Source of the DNA: Cognataquiflexum rubidum
GTDB lineage: Bacteria > Bacteroidota > Bacteroidia > Cytophagales > Cyclobacteriaceae
Assembly: GCF_022538115.1 (NCBI RefSeq)
Contig: NZ_JAKZAL010000004.1
Span: forward strand, 124,001-188,000
Direction of reading: 5' to 3'
DNA: 64,000 nucleotides
Below are positions 26,922 to 36,518 of the stretch, in pieces. The notes beneath the pieces were generated by a model. The model saw only the letters and a list, made by a program, of their open reading frames with translations, was not told where the DNA came from and made no database searches. Position numbers and translations under genes: made by a program. Each line of letters begins with the position of its first letter. Positions within the stretch are counted from its first letter, which is position 1.

Positions 26922-28262
26922 TCAAACGGTGGGCAATTTCCAGCCGTTATGATAATTGGCTTTCATCAATGCATTTGCCTCAGGATCCGTAAATTGACCT
27001 TTTGTAGCATCCCAATAAACTTTCTTGCCGGTTTTGTAAGCGATATTTCCCATTTGGGCATTGATGGCGGCAATACTGCCGGTCTCTATTCCGCAGGTCA
27101 ATTTTGAAGCATCATTTTCAATAATGGAGCTCACAAATCCCTTCGCATGGATTTCAAGGGCATTTCCATTTGGCTTGATCAATTGGATCTCTTCGATTTT
27201 GTTGACTCTTTTACCTTCTTTGGTTTCTGTTTCAGGAATCACCTTCCATCCTCCCCTATTTACTACCAATGTGGCATTGTTTCCTATAAATGCAATTCCC
27301 TCTGTGGTGCCATAATTACCGCCGTCAATTCCGGTTGCGTGTTCCCACAACATGTTGAATCCATCGTATTCATAGACAGTCTGTAAGGTATCGGGTGTTT
27401 CAGAAGCATCATCCGGATAGGCAAACTTGCCGCCTGAGGCCATTACTGATTTTGGCGCAGTGACACCCATGGCATATAGGGCAATGTCAATCTCATGCAC
27501 TCCCCAATCCGTCATCAATCCACCGGCATAATCCCAGAACCACCTGAAATTAAAATGGAATCTATTTCCATTAAATGGTCGCTTTGGTGCAGGGCCCAGC
27601 CACATATCATAATCCACTCCCTGAGGAACAGGTCCATCAGGCATGACCGGAACAGGCTTCATCCAACCCTGGTAAGCCCATGTCTTTACCAATCTGATCT
27701 GACCCAATTTGCCGGATTTCACGTAATCGATCGCCTCAGCATATTGGGAACCGCTTCGCTGCCATTGACCTACCTGAACCATTTTTCCATAGCGTTGCTT
27801 GGCTTTGACCATCAGGTTACATTCTTCAATGGTATTGGCTATTGGTTTTTCGACATATACATGTTTACCTGCTGAAAGACTGTCCACCATCGTCAGGCAA
27901 TGCCAATGGTCAGGCGTACCGATGATTACCGCATCGATGTCCTTGTTTTCGAGCATTTTGCGATAGTCCTTGTATACCTGTGGTTTTTTTCCTCTCTGTT
28001 TATTCACATCCTCTGACCTTTGGTCAAGAACACTTTGGTCAATGTCTGCAATGGCTACGCAGTTGACATTGGGCATTTTGAGGTGGGCATTCATATTTGA
28101 CCAACCCATACCCTTACATCCAATGACTGCAAAATTCAATTGGTCAGATGGGGCAATTTTTTTATTAAGAGCTGACAAAGTATCAGCGTGTATCATGCCC
28201 GGCATACTCAATCCTGCTGATAGCAATAGGCCGTTTTGAATAAATTTTCTTCTTGAATTCAT
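26922..28262 (-). CDS. Gfo/Idh/MocA-family oxidoreductase, Tat-exported
   Basis: An NAD(P)-dependent oxidoreductase of 446 aa. A twin-arginine signal (SRRKFIQNG, hydrophobic stretch, AxA-like end) precedes a Rossmann domain with GCKGMG near residues 49-54, ADIDQS and the family motif VYVEKPIAN near 140. The C-terminal alpha/beta domain has WDYAGGLMTDWGVHEID. Members of this group in Bacteroidota act on sugars or cyclitols, often with tightly bound cofactor in the periplasm. It stands alone with no sugar cluster around it. The gene ends tail to tail with the lipoprotein gene with zero spacing. Confidence 0.92.
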   Translation of the reverse strand: MNSRRKFIQNGLLLSAGLSMPGMIHADTLSALNKKIAPSDQLNFAVIGCKGMGWSNMNAHLKMPNVNCVAIADIDQSVLDQRSEDVNKQRGKKPQVYKDYRKMLENKDIDAVIIGTPDHWHCLTMVDSLSAGKHVYVEKPIANTIEECNLMVKAKQRYGKMVQVGQWQRSGSQYAEAIDYVKSGKLGQIRLVKTWAYQGWMKPVPVMPDGPVPQGVDYDMWLGPAPKRPFNGNRFHFNFRWFWDYAGGLMTDWGVHEIDIALYAMGVTAPKSVMASGGKFAYPDDASETPDTLQTVYEYDGFNMLWEHATGIDGGNYGTTEGIAFIGNNATLVVNRGGWKVIPETETKEGKRVNKIEEIQLIKPNGNALEIHAKGFVSSIIENDASKLTCGIETGSIAAINAQMGNIAYKTGKKVYWDATKGQFTDPEANALMKANYHNGWKLPTV

Positions 28263-28582
28263 AAGGTTCTGGTTATTTTAAGATTAGGGGTTGTTTATGT
28301 ACTATCCAATTCAATATCCGAAATAATATTACAGATTTGATGCATAATTATTTAAATATAAAGTATAAGCCTATGACAGGAAAGCCAATGGTATAAATGT
28401 GTATAAATTTGCTTCGATATGGTCAATTTCCTATGCCAAAGGAATCAAATCAAAAGTATCTTCAAAGAATGGAAATCAGAGTTTAGATTTTTACTTATAC
28501 CAAATCTAAATTTTGCCAAAATCTTGGCTTTCGATAACCATATCTTTCCAAATTAGTTAAGTTTGTATAAAATAAAATCTCC
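28263..28582. other. Divergent intergenic region, nothing recognised
   Basis: About 320 AT-rich bases between the divergent oxidoreductase and ferritin genes. It must hold both promoters. I see no clear hairpin, box or frame. Confidence 0.5.
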
Positions 28583-29140
28583 ATGAAACCAAAAGAAATC
28601 GTAACGCTTCAGCGTTCATTACTGCTCGATACAGAAAAATTATTGAACCAGCAGATAGAAATGGAAGGTAAATCTTCAGCATACTACCTTTCTATGGCAT
28701 CTTGGTGCCACATGATGGGATATGAAAATGCATCCCAATACCTCTATGTCCATGCGGATGAGGAGAGAATGCACATGATGAAAATCTTTCATTATGTAAA
28801 CGAAGCAGGAGGACACGCCATCCAACCGGAAATTACAGGTGTCAGACACCATTTCAACTCCTTGCGTGAGGTATTTGAGCTAATTCTTGAGCATGAAATC
28901 AAAGTGACCAAGTCAATCAATTCGATTGTAGACCACGCCTTTGGGATCAAGGATTTTGCGACTTTCAGCTTTATGCAATGGTATGTCACTGAACAAAGGG
29001 AAGAAGAAACTCTGGCAAGAAGAGCTTTGGAACTGTTCGACATTATCGGTGAAGAAGGAATTGGCCTTTGGACTATCGATCAGGAACTCGGCAAGCTTCA
29101 CGGCAAAGCTGCTGCGGCATCTGCTGCAAAAGCACAATAA
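28583..29140 (+). CDS. ftnA: Ferritin
   Basis: A non-heme bacterial ferritin of 185 aa that stores iron as a 24-mer shell. The four-helix bundle carries the ferroxidase ligands: the glutamate in QIEMEGKSSAYYLSMA (helix A), HADEERMHM (helix B), EIKVTKSINSIVDHA (helix C) and TEQREEETL (helix C/D turn). The C-terminal Ala/Lys-rich tail is longer than in E. coli FtnA and has no clear role. No heme-binding methionine pattern of bacterioferritin is evident. It is a single-gene unit ending in a bidirectional terminator. Iron regulation is expected but I see no Fur box. Confidence 0.93.
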   Translation: MKPKEIVTLQRSLLLDTEKLLNQQIEMEGKSSAYYLSMASWCHMMGYENASQYLYVHADEERMHMMKIFHYVNEAGGHAIQPEITGVRHHFNSLREVFELILEHEIKVTKSINSIVDHAFGIKDFATFSFMQWYVTEQREEETLARRALELFDIIGEEGIGLWTIDQELGKLHGKAAAASAAKAQ

Positions 29141-29146
29141 CAACAT

Positions 29147-29185
29147 AAAAAAGGGAAAAGCGCCACCTGCACTTTTCCCTTTTTA
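29147..29185. terminator. Bidirectional terminator between ferritin and hydroxylase genes
   Basis: AAAAAGGGAAAAG pairs with CTTTTCCCTTTTT around a short GC-rich loop. A and T runs on both sides serve both convergent genes. Confidence 0.85.
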
Positions 29186-29201
29186 TTTAAAAAATGAGCC
29201 G

Positions 29202-29849
29202 TCAGAATTTCACTTTTGACTTTTTTGATTCCTGCATTTCTTTGTCAGGCTTGAAATAAAACCGCAACATTTTCTCAGAGATAACATCCTCTTTTGGAGG
29301 TAAAGTGCCAAACATCCAATCCCAAATAATAGTACTGAAAGAAAATCCTTTGTCAGGATATTTTCCATGGTGGTGGATGTGGGCTTTTTGGACATTGGGA
29401 AAAACATAGCGTCCCCACTTTTTGTGTAGCATGATGTGAAGCAGGCTATATAAGGTAAGGCCAACATAAAAGCCCAGAAACAAAGTGAAATAATTGTTCC
29501 AAATCAAGGCAAAGTAAAAGATCCAAATTCCAACCACAAATAAGATGGATCTCTGGGTTCCGTCAATTTTGATTTCCTGAGGATGCTTATGGTGGTTCAT
29601 GTGCATATCGTAGATCTTGCTATTGAAATTCCTGAAGTGGTTGTGCATCCAAAACCTATGTAAAAAATACTCGGTAAAGGTCCATCCCAGCCAACCTGTG
29701 ACCAATAGAAAAATAAATTTGAATGTGGGCGATGCTGTCAATCCTGCTCCCAAAACCAATACAGTGGCGATGACAGCAAATACCATGATGCAATTGATTG
29801 CTTCATAAAGCTCTTTTCTTTTTGCGGAGGAGATTCTTTGAGTTTCCAT
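29202..29849 (-). CDS. Fatty acid hydroxylase / sterol desaturase superfamily protein
   Basis: An integral membrane di-iron enzyme of 215 aa. Four or so hydrophobic helices surround the histidine clusters FLHRFWMHNH, HMNHHKHP, LLHIMLHK and KAHIHHHGKYPDKGFSF, which match the HxxxH, HxxHH and HxxHH signatures of the FA_hydroxylase family. Likely targets are sphingolipid or fatty acid 2-hydroxylation or carotenoid rings; the short Bacteroidota form resembles fatty acid 2-hydroxylases. A longer frame to 29900 would start with TTG, so the ATG at 29849 is preferred. Convergent with ferritin. Confidence 0.9.
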   Translation of the reverse strand: METQRISSAKRKELYEAINCIMVFAVIATVLVLGAGLTASPTFKFIFLLVTGWLGWTFTEYFLHRFWMHNHFRNFNSKIYDMHMNHHKHPQEIKIDGTQRSILFVVGIWIFYFALIWNNYFTLFLGFYVGLTLYSLLHIMLHKKWGRYVFPNVQKAHIHHHGKYPDKGFSFSTIIWDWMFGTLPPKEDVISEKMLRFYFKPDKEMQESKKSKVKF

Positions 29850-29900
29850 TTGGCTTTGAGTTTTGGTTGATGAAAAATTCAGAAAACCAGGTTTATCCAA

Positions 29901-30449
29901 GCTGAACAGGCTAAACCGTCGATCCTTATTTTGATACCAAATTACCTGAGCCGGGAACCATTGGCGAATTGAAAAAAAGCAGGCTTAAGACCTGTTTGGT
30001 ATTTATTCAGAAAAGTAGGCGAGCGAGGTGCCCACTTTATTGAATTTTGAAAAAAACCTTGATATCAGAGCTGGCTTTGGATATTCTTCCCAAATCATTT
30101 TATTCAAAATGGGATTTTGGATCAAAATCAAAAAGTCGGATTTAATTCCAATCAGGCACATTTATTGGAAAAAAGGAAAGTAATTTCATTAATATCAAAT
30201 TTGAAAAAAGCTATTGATTTTAAATCAATCCGATAATTCATAAATTTTTCTTATAATAATCATATTATTATTTTTACTTCATTTTTGAGCGATTTTTCTT
30301 TAGGAATATTCTGTGCGTTTCTTTAAATTAGTCAATATCTGATTATAATAATGACTTAAACGAAATTTAATTCTGATTATCAAAATTCAAAGGTTAGGGT
30401 TTTTTTCAGGTTTTTGGGAAATCCTTAAACTCAACTCTTTAAAATATTT
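29901..30449. other. Long intergenic region with weak hairpins
   Basis: About 550 bases with two imperfect hairpins: GCAGG...CCTGT near 29972-29996, and one near 30012-30037 (AAAGTAGGC with GCCCACTTT, eight of nine pairs). Read on the minus strand the first is followed by a T run, so it could end a small RNA made from the minus strand, but nothing else supports that. The rest is very AT-rich. Confidence 0.35.
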
Positions 30450-31463
30450 ATGGGCAACTCAGAAATTCAGGTTCAGTTTTTCCAGCATATACGAAACCTA
30501 CTCCCCCCCTACAAGTCCCTTGTGGATGAAGTGTCAGATTTATTGGATATCAGCAATGATTCTGCCTACAGAAGAATCCGTGGTGAAAAGTTTATTGACC
30601 TGGAGGAAATCAAAAAAATCAGCCAACATTTCAATATTTCCCTTGATCAGATTTTTAATCTGCAGACAAATGCCATAGTCTTCCACGGTAAACTGAATTC
30701 TTTTACCAAGGATAGTTTTGACGATTGGTTTGAAGACGTGCTGAAGCAGATACAGATGTTTCATATCCAAAAAAAGAAGCACATGTATTACCTGGTAAAA
30801 GACCTGCCTCCCTTCTACCATTTATATTTTCCTGAATTGGCCTCGTTTAAATTCTTCTTCTGGATGAAATCCATCCTCCATAATGAAAGTCTGAAGAACG
30901 AGAAATTCTCTTTCAATAACCTACTCTATTATAAGCTCAAAGACACGAGCACCAAAATGATCAATTTGTTCAATCAGATTCCGACCACAGAGATTTGGAA
31001 TGAAGAAGGAATAAATGTGACGATCCGGCAGATTGAATTGTACAATGACATGGGATTGATTCCTTCACAGAAAGAATTGAAGATATTGTTTGAACAATTA
31101 TTGGCAGTAGTCAACCATCTCGAAAAAATGGCGGAATTGGGATTGAAATTCCCTTTGGGAAAAGAACCCACAGCCGAGAGTGCGCCTTATACCATGTATG
31201 TTAATGACTTTGTCATCGGTGACAATACTATTATTGCTGAGTTAGACAATGTTCAGATTACTTACCTCAACCACAGTGTTATGTATTTTATTGGTTCTAT
31301 GGATCCCAAATTCAATGAAGCCATGTTTTATAACCTCCATAACCTGATCAAAAAATCCACCATGATCAGTACTGTCGGCGAAAAAGAAAGGATAAGATTT
31401 TTTAATAAACTCAGAAAAAAAATTGAAATCAAATTGGCAGCTATTCTACAAGAGATGGATTAA
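30450..31463 (+). CDS. Helix-turn-helix transcriptional regulator
   Basis: A 337-aa cytoplasmic protein. Residues 15-70 form an XRE/Cro-like helix-turn-helix (LVDEVSDLLDISNDSAYRRIRGEKFIDLEEI, with the recognition helix around SNDSAYRRIRG). The remaining 260 residues are alpha-helical with no recognised ligand domain; this long form is common in Bacteroidota and its effector is unknown. It stands alone, 202 bases before the HdeD-like gene, with an inverted repeat between them. Confidence 0.83.
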   Translation: MGNSEIQVQFFQHIRNLLPPYKSLVDEVSDLLDISNDSAYRRIRGEKFIDLEEIKKISQHFNISLDQIFNLQTNAIVFHGKLNSFTKDSFDDWFEDVLKQIQMFHIQKKKHMYYLVKDLPPFYHLYFPELASFKFFFWMKSILHNESLKNEKFSFNNLLYYKLKDTSTKMINLFNQIPTTEIWNEEGINVTIRQIELYNDMGLIPSQKELKILFEQLLAVVNHLEKMAELGLKFPLGKEPTAESAPYTMYVNDFVIGDNTIIAELDNVQITYLNHSVMYFIGSMDPKFNEAMFYNLHNLIKKSTMISTVGEKERIRFFNKLRKKIEIKLAAILQEMD

Positions 31464-31556
31464 GTAATGTCCCAAATAGAGATTTTTGCTTTCAGGCTTA
31501 TAAGAATATCGGGAGCCGAACGTATTTTTTAATCTAAATCTCTTTGTTCAAGATAC

Positions 31557-31594
31557 TAGGTGTTTTTTAACAATAATATAGGGCCAAACACCTA
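31557..31594. promoter_or_regulatory. 9-bp inverted repeat upstream of HdeD-like gene
   Basis: TAGGTGTTT and AAACACCTA are separated by 20 bases. It may be an operator for the HdeD-like gene or a weak terminator of the regulator gene. Confidence 0.35.
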
Positions 31595-31665
31595 AAACAG
31601 AACTCAAATTTTCTTACATTTTGGATTCAATATTTTTAAAAACAAAAAATCTAAACAAAAGGAAA

Positions 31666-32274
31666 ATGGAATCAGTAATTAAAAAGAGCAGATTTATGAT
31701 CAAAAACTGGTGGCTTCCGCTGTTGGTCGGCATTTTATTCATCCTTGTGGGTGCTTGGACCATCTCCACTCCAGTCAAAAGTTACATGAGTCTGGCTATT
31801 ATTTTTGCTTCTTTTATGTTCGTTTCAGGTATTTTTCAGTTGATATTTTCCATCAACAACCGGAATGAAATCGACGATTGGGGATGGCATTTTGCAGGGG
31901 CCATGTTTGATTTTGTGGTAGGTGCGGTGTTGTTTTTCAATCCTGCTGTCACCATGGTCGTGCTTCCGTTTATCATCGCCTTTTATTTTATGTTCAAAGG
32001 CTTTGCGACCTTCGGTTTTGCATTCGATATGAAAAAATACGGATCAGACGGATGGGGTTGGCTTTTGGCAAGTGGTGCATTGTCAGTCATTTTCTCCTTG
32101 ATGATTTTGTTCAACCCAACTTTAGGAGGATTGACAATTGTGTTTTTTACTGCTTTGGCATTCTTCTCCTTGGGATTGTTTAACATCACCCTTGCTTTTG
32201 CACTCAAGAAGATCAAAGAAAAAGGTGGTAATGCTAAAGAGTTGTTGCAAAACTTGAAAAGCAAAATTTCCTAA
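31666..32274 (+). CDS. HdeD-family (DUF308) membrane protein
   Basis: A 202-aa inner membrane protein with six hydrophobic helices in three similar hairpins, the hallmark of the DUF308/HdeD family that E. coli uses in acid resistance. WWLPLLVGILFILVGAW at the first hairpin is typical. A TTG at 31621 would add 15 lysine-rich residues; the ATG at 31666 after GGAAA is the better start. Function in Bacteroidota is not established. It follows a regulator gene and precedes a repeat-rich gap. Confidence 0.9.
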   Translation: MESVIKKSRFMIKNWWLPLLVGILFILVGAWTISTPVKSYMSLAIIFASFMFVSGIFQLIFSINNRNEIDDWGWHFAGAMFDFVVGAVLFFNPAVTMVVLPFIIAFYFMFKGFATFGFAFDMKKYGSDGWGWLLASGALSVIFSLMILFNPTLGGLTIVFFTALAFFSLGLFNITLAFALKKIKEKGGNAKELLQNLKSKIS

Positions 32275-32389
32275 ATACCGGCATTTTCAAAGACATACAT
32301 CGAAAAAATCGCATACAAATCATCCTTGGATAGCAATTGACTTAGGTTACGGAGTTTCTTACTACCAATAACGTAATAGCAATTTACCC

Positions 32390-32522
32390 TTCGGCAAGCT
32401 CAGGGATCGGAGATATTGGGTTTTTGAGGGTGAGGAGGGAAAAGTGGCTGCGCCGCTTTTCCCTCCTCACCCCTTATCCTAAACAACCCCGGTGGCCGAT
32501 CCCGATCGCTATCGTGGCCGAT
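32390..32522. repeat. Composite hairpin repeat, copy 1
   Basis: The order is TTCGGCAAGCTCAG, a spacer, a 21-bp stem at 32428-32448 and 32452-32472 with a TGC loop and one G-T wobble, then the 31-base flank starting GGTGGCCGATCCCGAT (32492-32522). The flank matches copy 2 at 26 of 31 positions by my count, while the stems share no sequence. Confidence 0.7.
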
Positions 32523-32655
32523 GCCGATTTAGATTAACCTCAACGTCATTTCTTTTTCTGAACATTTCTAAAAATGTTAAAAACTAAGTCTGACAAATAC
32601 TTTTTGATATGATTATCCGCTTTTATACCAGTAGCCAAATATCATTTTTCTCCAC

Positions 32656-32787
32656 CTCGGCAAGCTCGGTGAACGGATATCGTGAGATCAGAGGGGGGTG
32701 GTAGAAATGCGGCTTTGCCGCATTTCTACCACCCCCCTTCAATATCAATAAATTCCGGTGGTCGATCCCGATAATTATCGTGGACGA
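32656..32787. repeat. Composite hairpin repeat, copy 2
   Basis: The same order as copy 1: CTCGGCAAGCTCGG, a spacer, a perfect 22-bp stem at 32692-32713 and 32717-32738 with a TTT loop, and the flank starting GGTGGTCGATCCCGAT (32757-32787). Stem sequence differs completely from copy 1 but pairing is kept. Confidence 0.7.
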
Positions 32788-33189
32788 GACCATTCTGTAA
32801 GTAATCCTATTCTGGTAAGAAGGCGGATATACATATTTTTTAAACTCTTTTTCCCACACTTGGAAGCGTTGATGAGACAAGACTGACTTCTATGTTTCGA
32901 TTTGCAATACAAGCGTAAAAGCGTTCAGTATTATTGGGCATAGTCTTTGCCCTCTATATTGGCAGAAGCTTTAGTCTCAAAAAAGAAGATAATTTTTCTT
33001 TGATTTTTATCCGTCTTAGTTTTTTGTTGGTTTGGTCAGAATTTTTCCAATTGAATCAATCAACCCAAATCAAGAACAATAATCATAGATAGGCCAAACA
33101 TATGTCATGAAATCAACGGCTACCTATTTTTAAATTGTATAAATGATAATTCACAAGATAAATCATAATTCAACTACCAATATATAACA

Positions 33190-33675
33190 ATGGAAACCAG
33201 CGTATTAAATATCAACCATGCCGCTTTTAAAAAAGCACTATTGGAGACAAGTATCAAGAAACATCAATCAGTCATCGATGATTTCAAAAACAGTATCAGG
33301 GAAATGATTGGCGGTGAAAACGAAGCCAACCAAGAGGAACCCGAGATGTCCCAACAAGGATTCAATGCTGAACAGATCCACAGAGCCAATGCCATCGGAG
33401 AACAGGTAAACTTTGCCAATAAGGAAATGGAACTGCTCCAAAACATGCTTCCAACCATTGAAGACATCAATGATTCGGTGAGATTGGGCAGTGTGGTGGT
33501 GACTGACAAAGACATTTTCTTTGTATCAGCAAGCATTGAAAGGATGAAAGTAAACGGGATTTCGGTGTTTGGGCTTTCGTCGGACAGCCCTCTCTACCAA
33601 GTCATGAAAGGAAAAAAGCAAGGGGAAAAATTTTCTTTTAAAGATTCACATTACCAAATAAAAGAAGTTTTTTGA
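33190..33675 (+). CDS. GreA/GreB-like transcription elongation factor family protein
   Basis: A 161-aa protein with a helical N-terminal half (Lys/Glu-rich, likely a coiled coil) and a C-terminal half resembling the GreA/GreB C-terminal FKBP-like domain: VRLGSVVVTDKDIFFVSAS, LSSDSPLYQVMKGKKQGEKFSF and the final YQIKEVF. Gre factors bind RNA polymerase and stimulate cleavage of backtracked RNA. The N-terminal coiled coil lacks an obvious acidic DxxE tip, so it may bind polymerase without cleavage activity; that is inference. It ends at a terminator shared with glgP. Confidence 0.75.
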   Translation: METSVLNINHAAFKKALLETSIKKHQSVIDDFKNSIREMIGGENEANQEEPEMSQQGFNAEQIHRANAIGEQVNFANKEMELLQNMLPTIEDINDSVRLGSVVVTDKDIFFVSASIERMKVNGISVFGLSSDSPLYQVMKGKKQGEKFSFKDSHYQIKEVF

Positions 33676-33733
33676 CTTACAAGGAAAGGAAGCGTTTTTG
33701 AGGATAGAACGTCACCTTCTTTTAAAATAATGC

Positions 33734-33763
33734 AAAAAAAAGGGGGATTAATCCCCCTTTTTT
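33734..33763. terminator. Bidirectional terminator between Gre-like gene and glgP
   Basis: AAAAAAGGGGGAT pairs with ATCCCCCTTTTTT around a TA centre. It overlaps the stop codon of glgP and serves both convergent genes. Confidence 0.82.
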
Positions 33764-36323
33764 ATTTTTCAATAATTCGGATAGCGTCTATTTCGACCGG
33801 AACAGATTTCACTTTCCAGATTTCATCGCAATAATCTCTGATGCTTCTGTCACTCGAAAACTTGCCCATCCTTGCCGTATTCAAAATCGACATTTTAGCC
33901 CACATTTCCTTGTGTTTGAAGGCTTCAGATACTTTTTCCTGAGCTTCAAGGTAAGATTGAAAATCAGCAAACAACAGGTATTGATCGTCATTCATCAAAG
34001 AATCCGTCAATTCCCTGAAAGTATTCACATCCAAATGGGAAAAATAGCCTGAGTTGATCTGATCGATGGCTTCTCTTAAAACGGCATTGGATTCATAATA
34101 CTGTTTTGACCTGTATCCTTCATTTTTTGTTTTGGATACTTCATCTGCAGTCAAGCCAAAAAGGAAGAAGTTCTCCTCCCCTACGCATTCTCTGATTTCG
34201 ACATTGGCACCATCCAAAGTTCCAATGGTCAATGCGCCATTCATGGAAAGCTTCATGTTTCCTGTTCCTGAAGCCTCTTTTCCCGCAGTGGAAATCTGCT
34301 CAGAAAGGTCAGCAGCCGGATAAATCTTCTGGGCATTGGTCACATTGTAATTGGGATAAAAAACCACTTTAAGCCTGCCTTTTATATCCGGATCATTGTT
34401 GACTACTTCGCCCACAGAATTGATCAATTTGATGATCAATTTGGCTTTGCGGTATCCGGGAGCAGATTTTCCGGCAAAAATAAATGTCCGGGGAACCACT
34501 TCCATGTCCGGGTTCTTCTTGATTTGATTGTATAGCGCTATGACGTGAAGGACATTCAGGTGCTGACGTTTGTATTCATGGATTCGCTTGACCTGAATAT
34601 CAAACATGGATTCGGGATCGACTTTTATTCCCAACCTTCTTTGGATTTTCTTTGCAAGGGCTTTTTTCTGATCCAATTTCACTTTCATCCAAGCCTGTTG
34701 GAATTCAGGATCATCGGCGTATTTTTCCAGGCCTCTCAATTCCTCCAAATCTTTGATCCAACCTTCTCCGATTTTTTCGGTAATGAGCTTGGTCAATTTT
34801 GGATTACTCAATACCATCCATCTTCTTGGGGTAACTCCGTTGGTTTTGTTGCTGAATTTCTCAGGTGAAAGTTCGTACCAATCCTTCAAAACAGTTTTTT
34901 TCAACAAATCAGAATGCAAAGCAGCAACACCATTGATGGCGTGGCTTCCAAGACAGGCAAGGTTGGCCATTCTGACATGTTTCCTTTTTCCTTCACCGAT
35001 CAGGGAAAGGTTGCTTATTTTTTGGTTGTCACCAAAAAACTTCACCGTCACAAAATCAAGAAATCTTCGGTTGATTTCATAAATCAACTCAAGATGCCTA
35101 GGCAATACCGAACCAAATAACTCCAAATCCCAGGTTTCCAAAGCTTCCGGAAGCAAGGTGTGGTTGGTATAAGCAAATGTTTTGGTGGTAATATTCCAAG
35201 CGGTATCCCAATCCAACAGGTGCTCGTCCATCAATAGGCGCATCAATTCTACAACTCCGATTGCCGGATGTGTATCATTCAACTGGACAGCAAATTTTTT
35301 GTCAAAATCCTCAATTTTTTCGCCCTGATTCAGGTGGATATTGATCATGTCCTGTAAGGAACAGGACACAAAAAAGTACTGTTGCTGCAGTCTCAGGATT
35401 TTGCCTTCCCGCTGTTCATCATTTGGATAAAGGACTTTACTGATGTTTTCGCAGATGATTTTTTGGTTCACCGCATTGTTGTATTCGCCTGCGTTAAAGG
35501 ACTGAAAGTCAAAAGAGTGTGGTGCTTCAGATTTCCAAAGTCTTAATGTATTTGCAGTGTTGACTTTATATCCCAAAATAGGTGTATCATAGGCTACTCC
35601 TTTTACCACCAATTCAGGAATCCAGTTGCTGCAAAATTTTCCACTTCGATCTATATAATGCTGAATATGTCCTCCAAGCTTTACGTCATAGCTCAATTCC
35701 CTGCGTGCGATTTCCCAGGGATTTCCCCTTCTCAGCCAGTTGTCAGTATCTTCTACCTGCCATCCGTCTCTGATATCCTGCTCAAAAATCCCGAATTGGT
35801 ACCTGATCCCATATCCGATAGCAGGCACTTCCAGGGTAGCAAGGGAATCCATATAACAGGCAGCCAATCTTCCCAACCCCCCGTTGCCCAGTCCCGGTTC
35901 CACTTCCTTTTCTATCAGCCAATCCAGGTTAAGTCCAAGTTCCTCGCAAGCCTGCTCCACCTCATTGTAAATCCCAAGATTGATCAGGTTATTGGCAAGA
36001 TGTGGCCCCAAAAGGTATTCAGCAGAGAGATATGACACTATTCGTTCCTTTCCCTGAATATATTGCTTGACGGAAGCCACCCATCTTTGCAGCAATCTAT
36101 CTCTGACGGCGTAAGCCAAAGCCATGTAATAATCATTTCTTGTGGCGATTTCAGGATACTTAGCCTGCACATAAAAAAGGTTGTTGGAAATCGCTTTTTT
36201 TAAAGTCTCTACTGCCAAACCAGTCCTAGAATCCTCTCTTTCACCGGGATGATTGGTGTTGTATGGTGTTGGTTGTTCTTCAGTTCCGGATTTTATCCCA
36301 TTGTTTTTATTGCTCTTTTTCAT
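33762..36323 (-). CDS. glgP: Glycogen phosphorylase
   Basis: A GT35 phosphorylase of 853 aa that releases glucose-1-phosphate from glycogen or maltodextrin. The PLP lysine is K691 in EASGTGNMKLSMNG. GNGGLGRLAACYMDSLA near residue 150 and QLNDTHPAIGVVELMRLL near 345 are family hallmarks. The N-terminal 35 residues are low complexity and poorly conserved. The length matches the E. coli/muscle class rather than the short MalP-like archaeal class. No other glg gene is in the window, so it is probably monocistronic. Confidence 0.96.
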   Translation of the reverse strand: MKKSNKNNGIKSGTEEQPTPYNTNHPGEREDSRTGLAVETLKKAISNNLFYVQAKYPEIATRNDYYMALAYAVRDRLLQRWVASVKQYIQGKERIVSYLSAEYLLGPHLANNLINLGIYNEVEQACEELGLNLDWLIEKEVEPGLGNGGLGRLAACYMDSLATLEVPAIGYGIRYQFGIFEQDIRDGWQVEDTDNWLRRGNPWEIARRELSYDVKLGGHIQHYIDRSGKFCSNWIPELVVKGVAYDTPILGYKVNTANTLRLWKSEAPHSFDFQSFNAGEYNNAVNQKIICENISKVLYPNDEQREGKILRLQQQYFFVSCSLQDMINIHLNQGEKIEDFDKKFAVQLNDTHPAIGVVELMRLLMDEHLLDWDTAWNITTKTFAYTNHTLLPEALETWDLELFGSVLPRHLELIYEINRRFLDFVTVKFFGDNQKISNLSLIGEGKRKHVRMANLACLGSHAINGVAALHSDLLKKTVLKDWYELSPEKFSNKTNGVTPRRWMVLSNPKLTKLITEKIGEGWIKDLEELRGLEKYADDPEFQQAWMKVKLDQKKALAKKIQRRLGIKVDPESMFDIQVKRIHEYKRQHLNVLHVIALYNQIKKNPDMEVVPRTFIFAGKSAPGYRKAKLIIKLINSVGEVVNNDPDIKGRLKVVFYPNYNVTNAQKIYPAADLSEQISTAGKEASGTGNMKLSMNGALTIGTLDGANVEIRECVGEENFFLFGLTADEVSKTKNEGYRSKQYYESNAVLREAIDQINSGYFSHLDVNTFRELTDSLMNDDQYLLFADFQSYLEAQEKVSEAFKHKEMWAKMSILNTARMGKFSSDRSIRDYCDEIWKVKSVPVEIDAIRIIEK

Positions 36324-36518
36324 TTAATTTTTCTGTTGACTAAGCCATTGGAAGTCCGAAAGTTAATCAAAACAAAAGTCAATCAAAATTTTCATTTCCA
36401 TCCTGAGGCAAACTAATCTGCCCTGTTTTGTTAAAAATTGTAAGAAAACAATAAACTATAATTGTCCCATTCTCAATTTGATTGTATCTTGCAAAGGCAT
36501 TTATTTATCAAAAACTTA

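Larger units (their letters stand above)
32275..33189. other. Gene-free region holding two long hairpin repeats
   Basis: About 915 bases without a credible gene. Bases 32390-32522 and 32656-32787 hold two copies of a composite hairpin element (separate entries). An 85-codon minus-strand frame through the second hairpin is a by-product. The last 300 bases before 33190 are AT-rich and presumably contain the promoter of the Gre-like gene. Confidence 0.6.

Noticed and set aside
29850-29900. Upstream extension of the fatty acid hydroxylase
   Set aside because: It starts with TTG and adds a polar segment not typical of the family.
29966-30040. Possible small RNA terminator on the minus strand
   Set aside because: The hairpin has mismatches and no promoter or transcript-like element is visible upstream.
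32623-32880. 85-codon minus-strand frame
   Set aside because: It covers the second composite hairpin and has no signal or domain.
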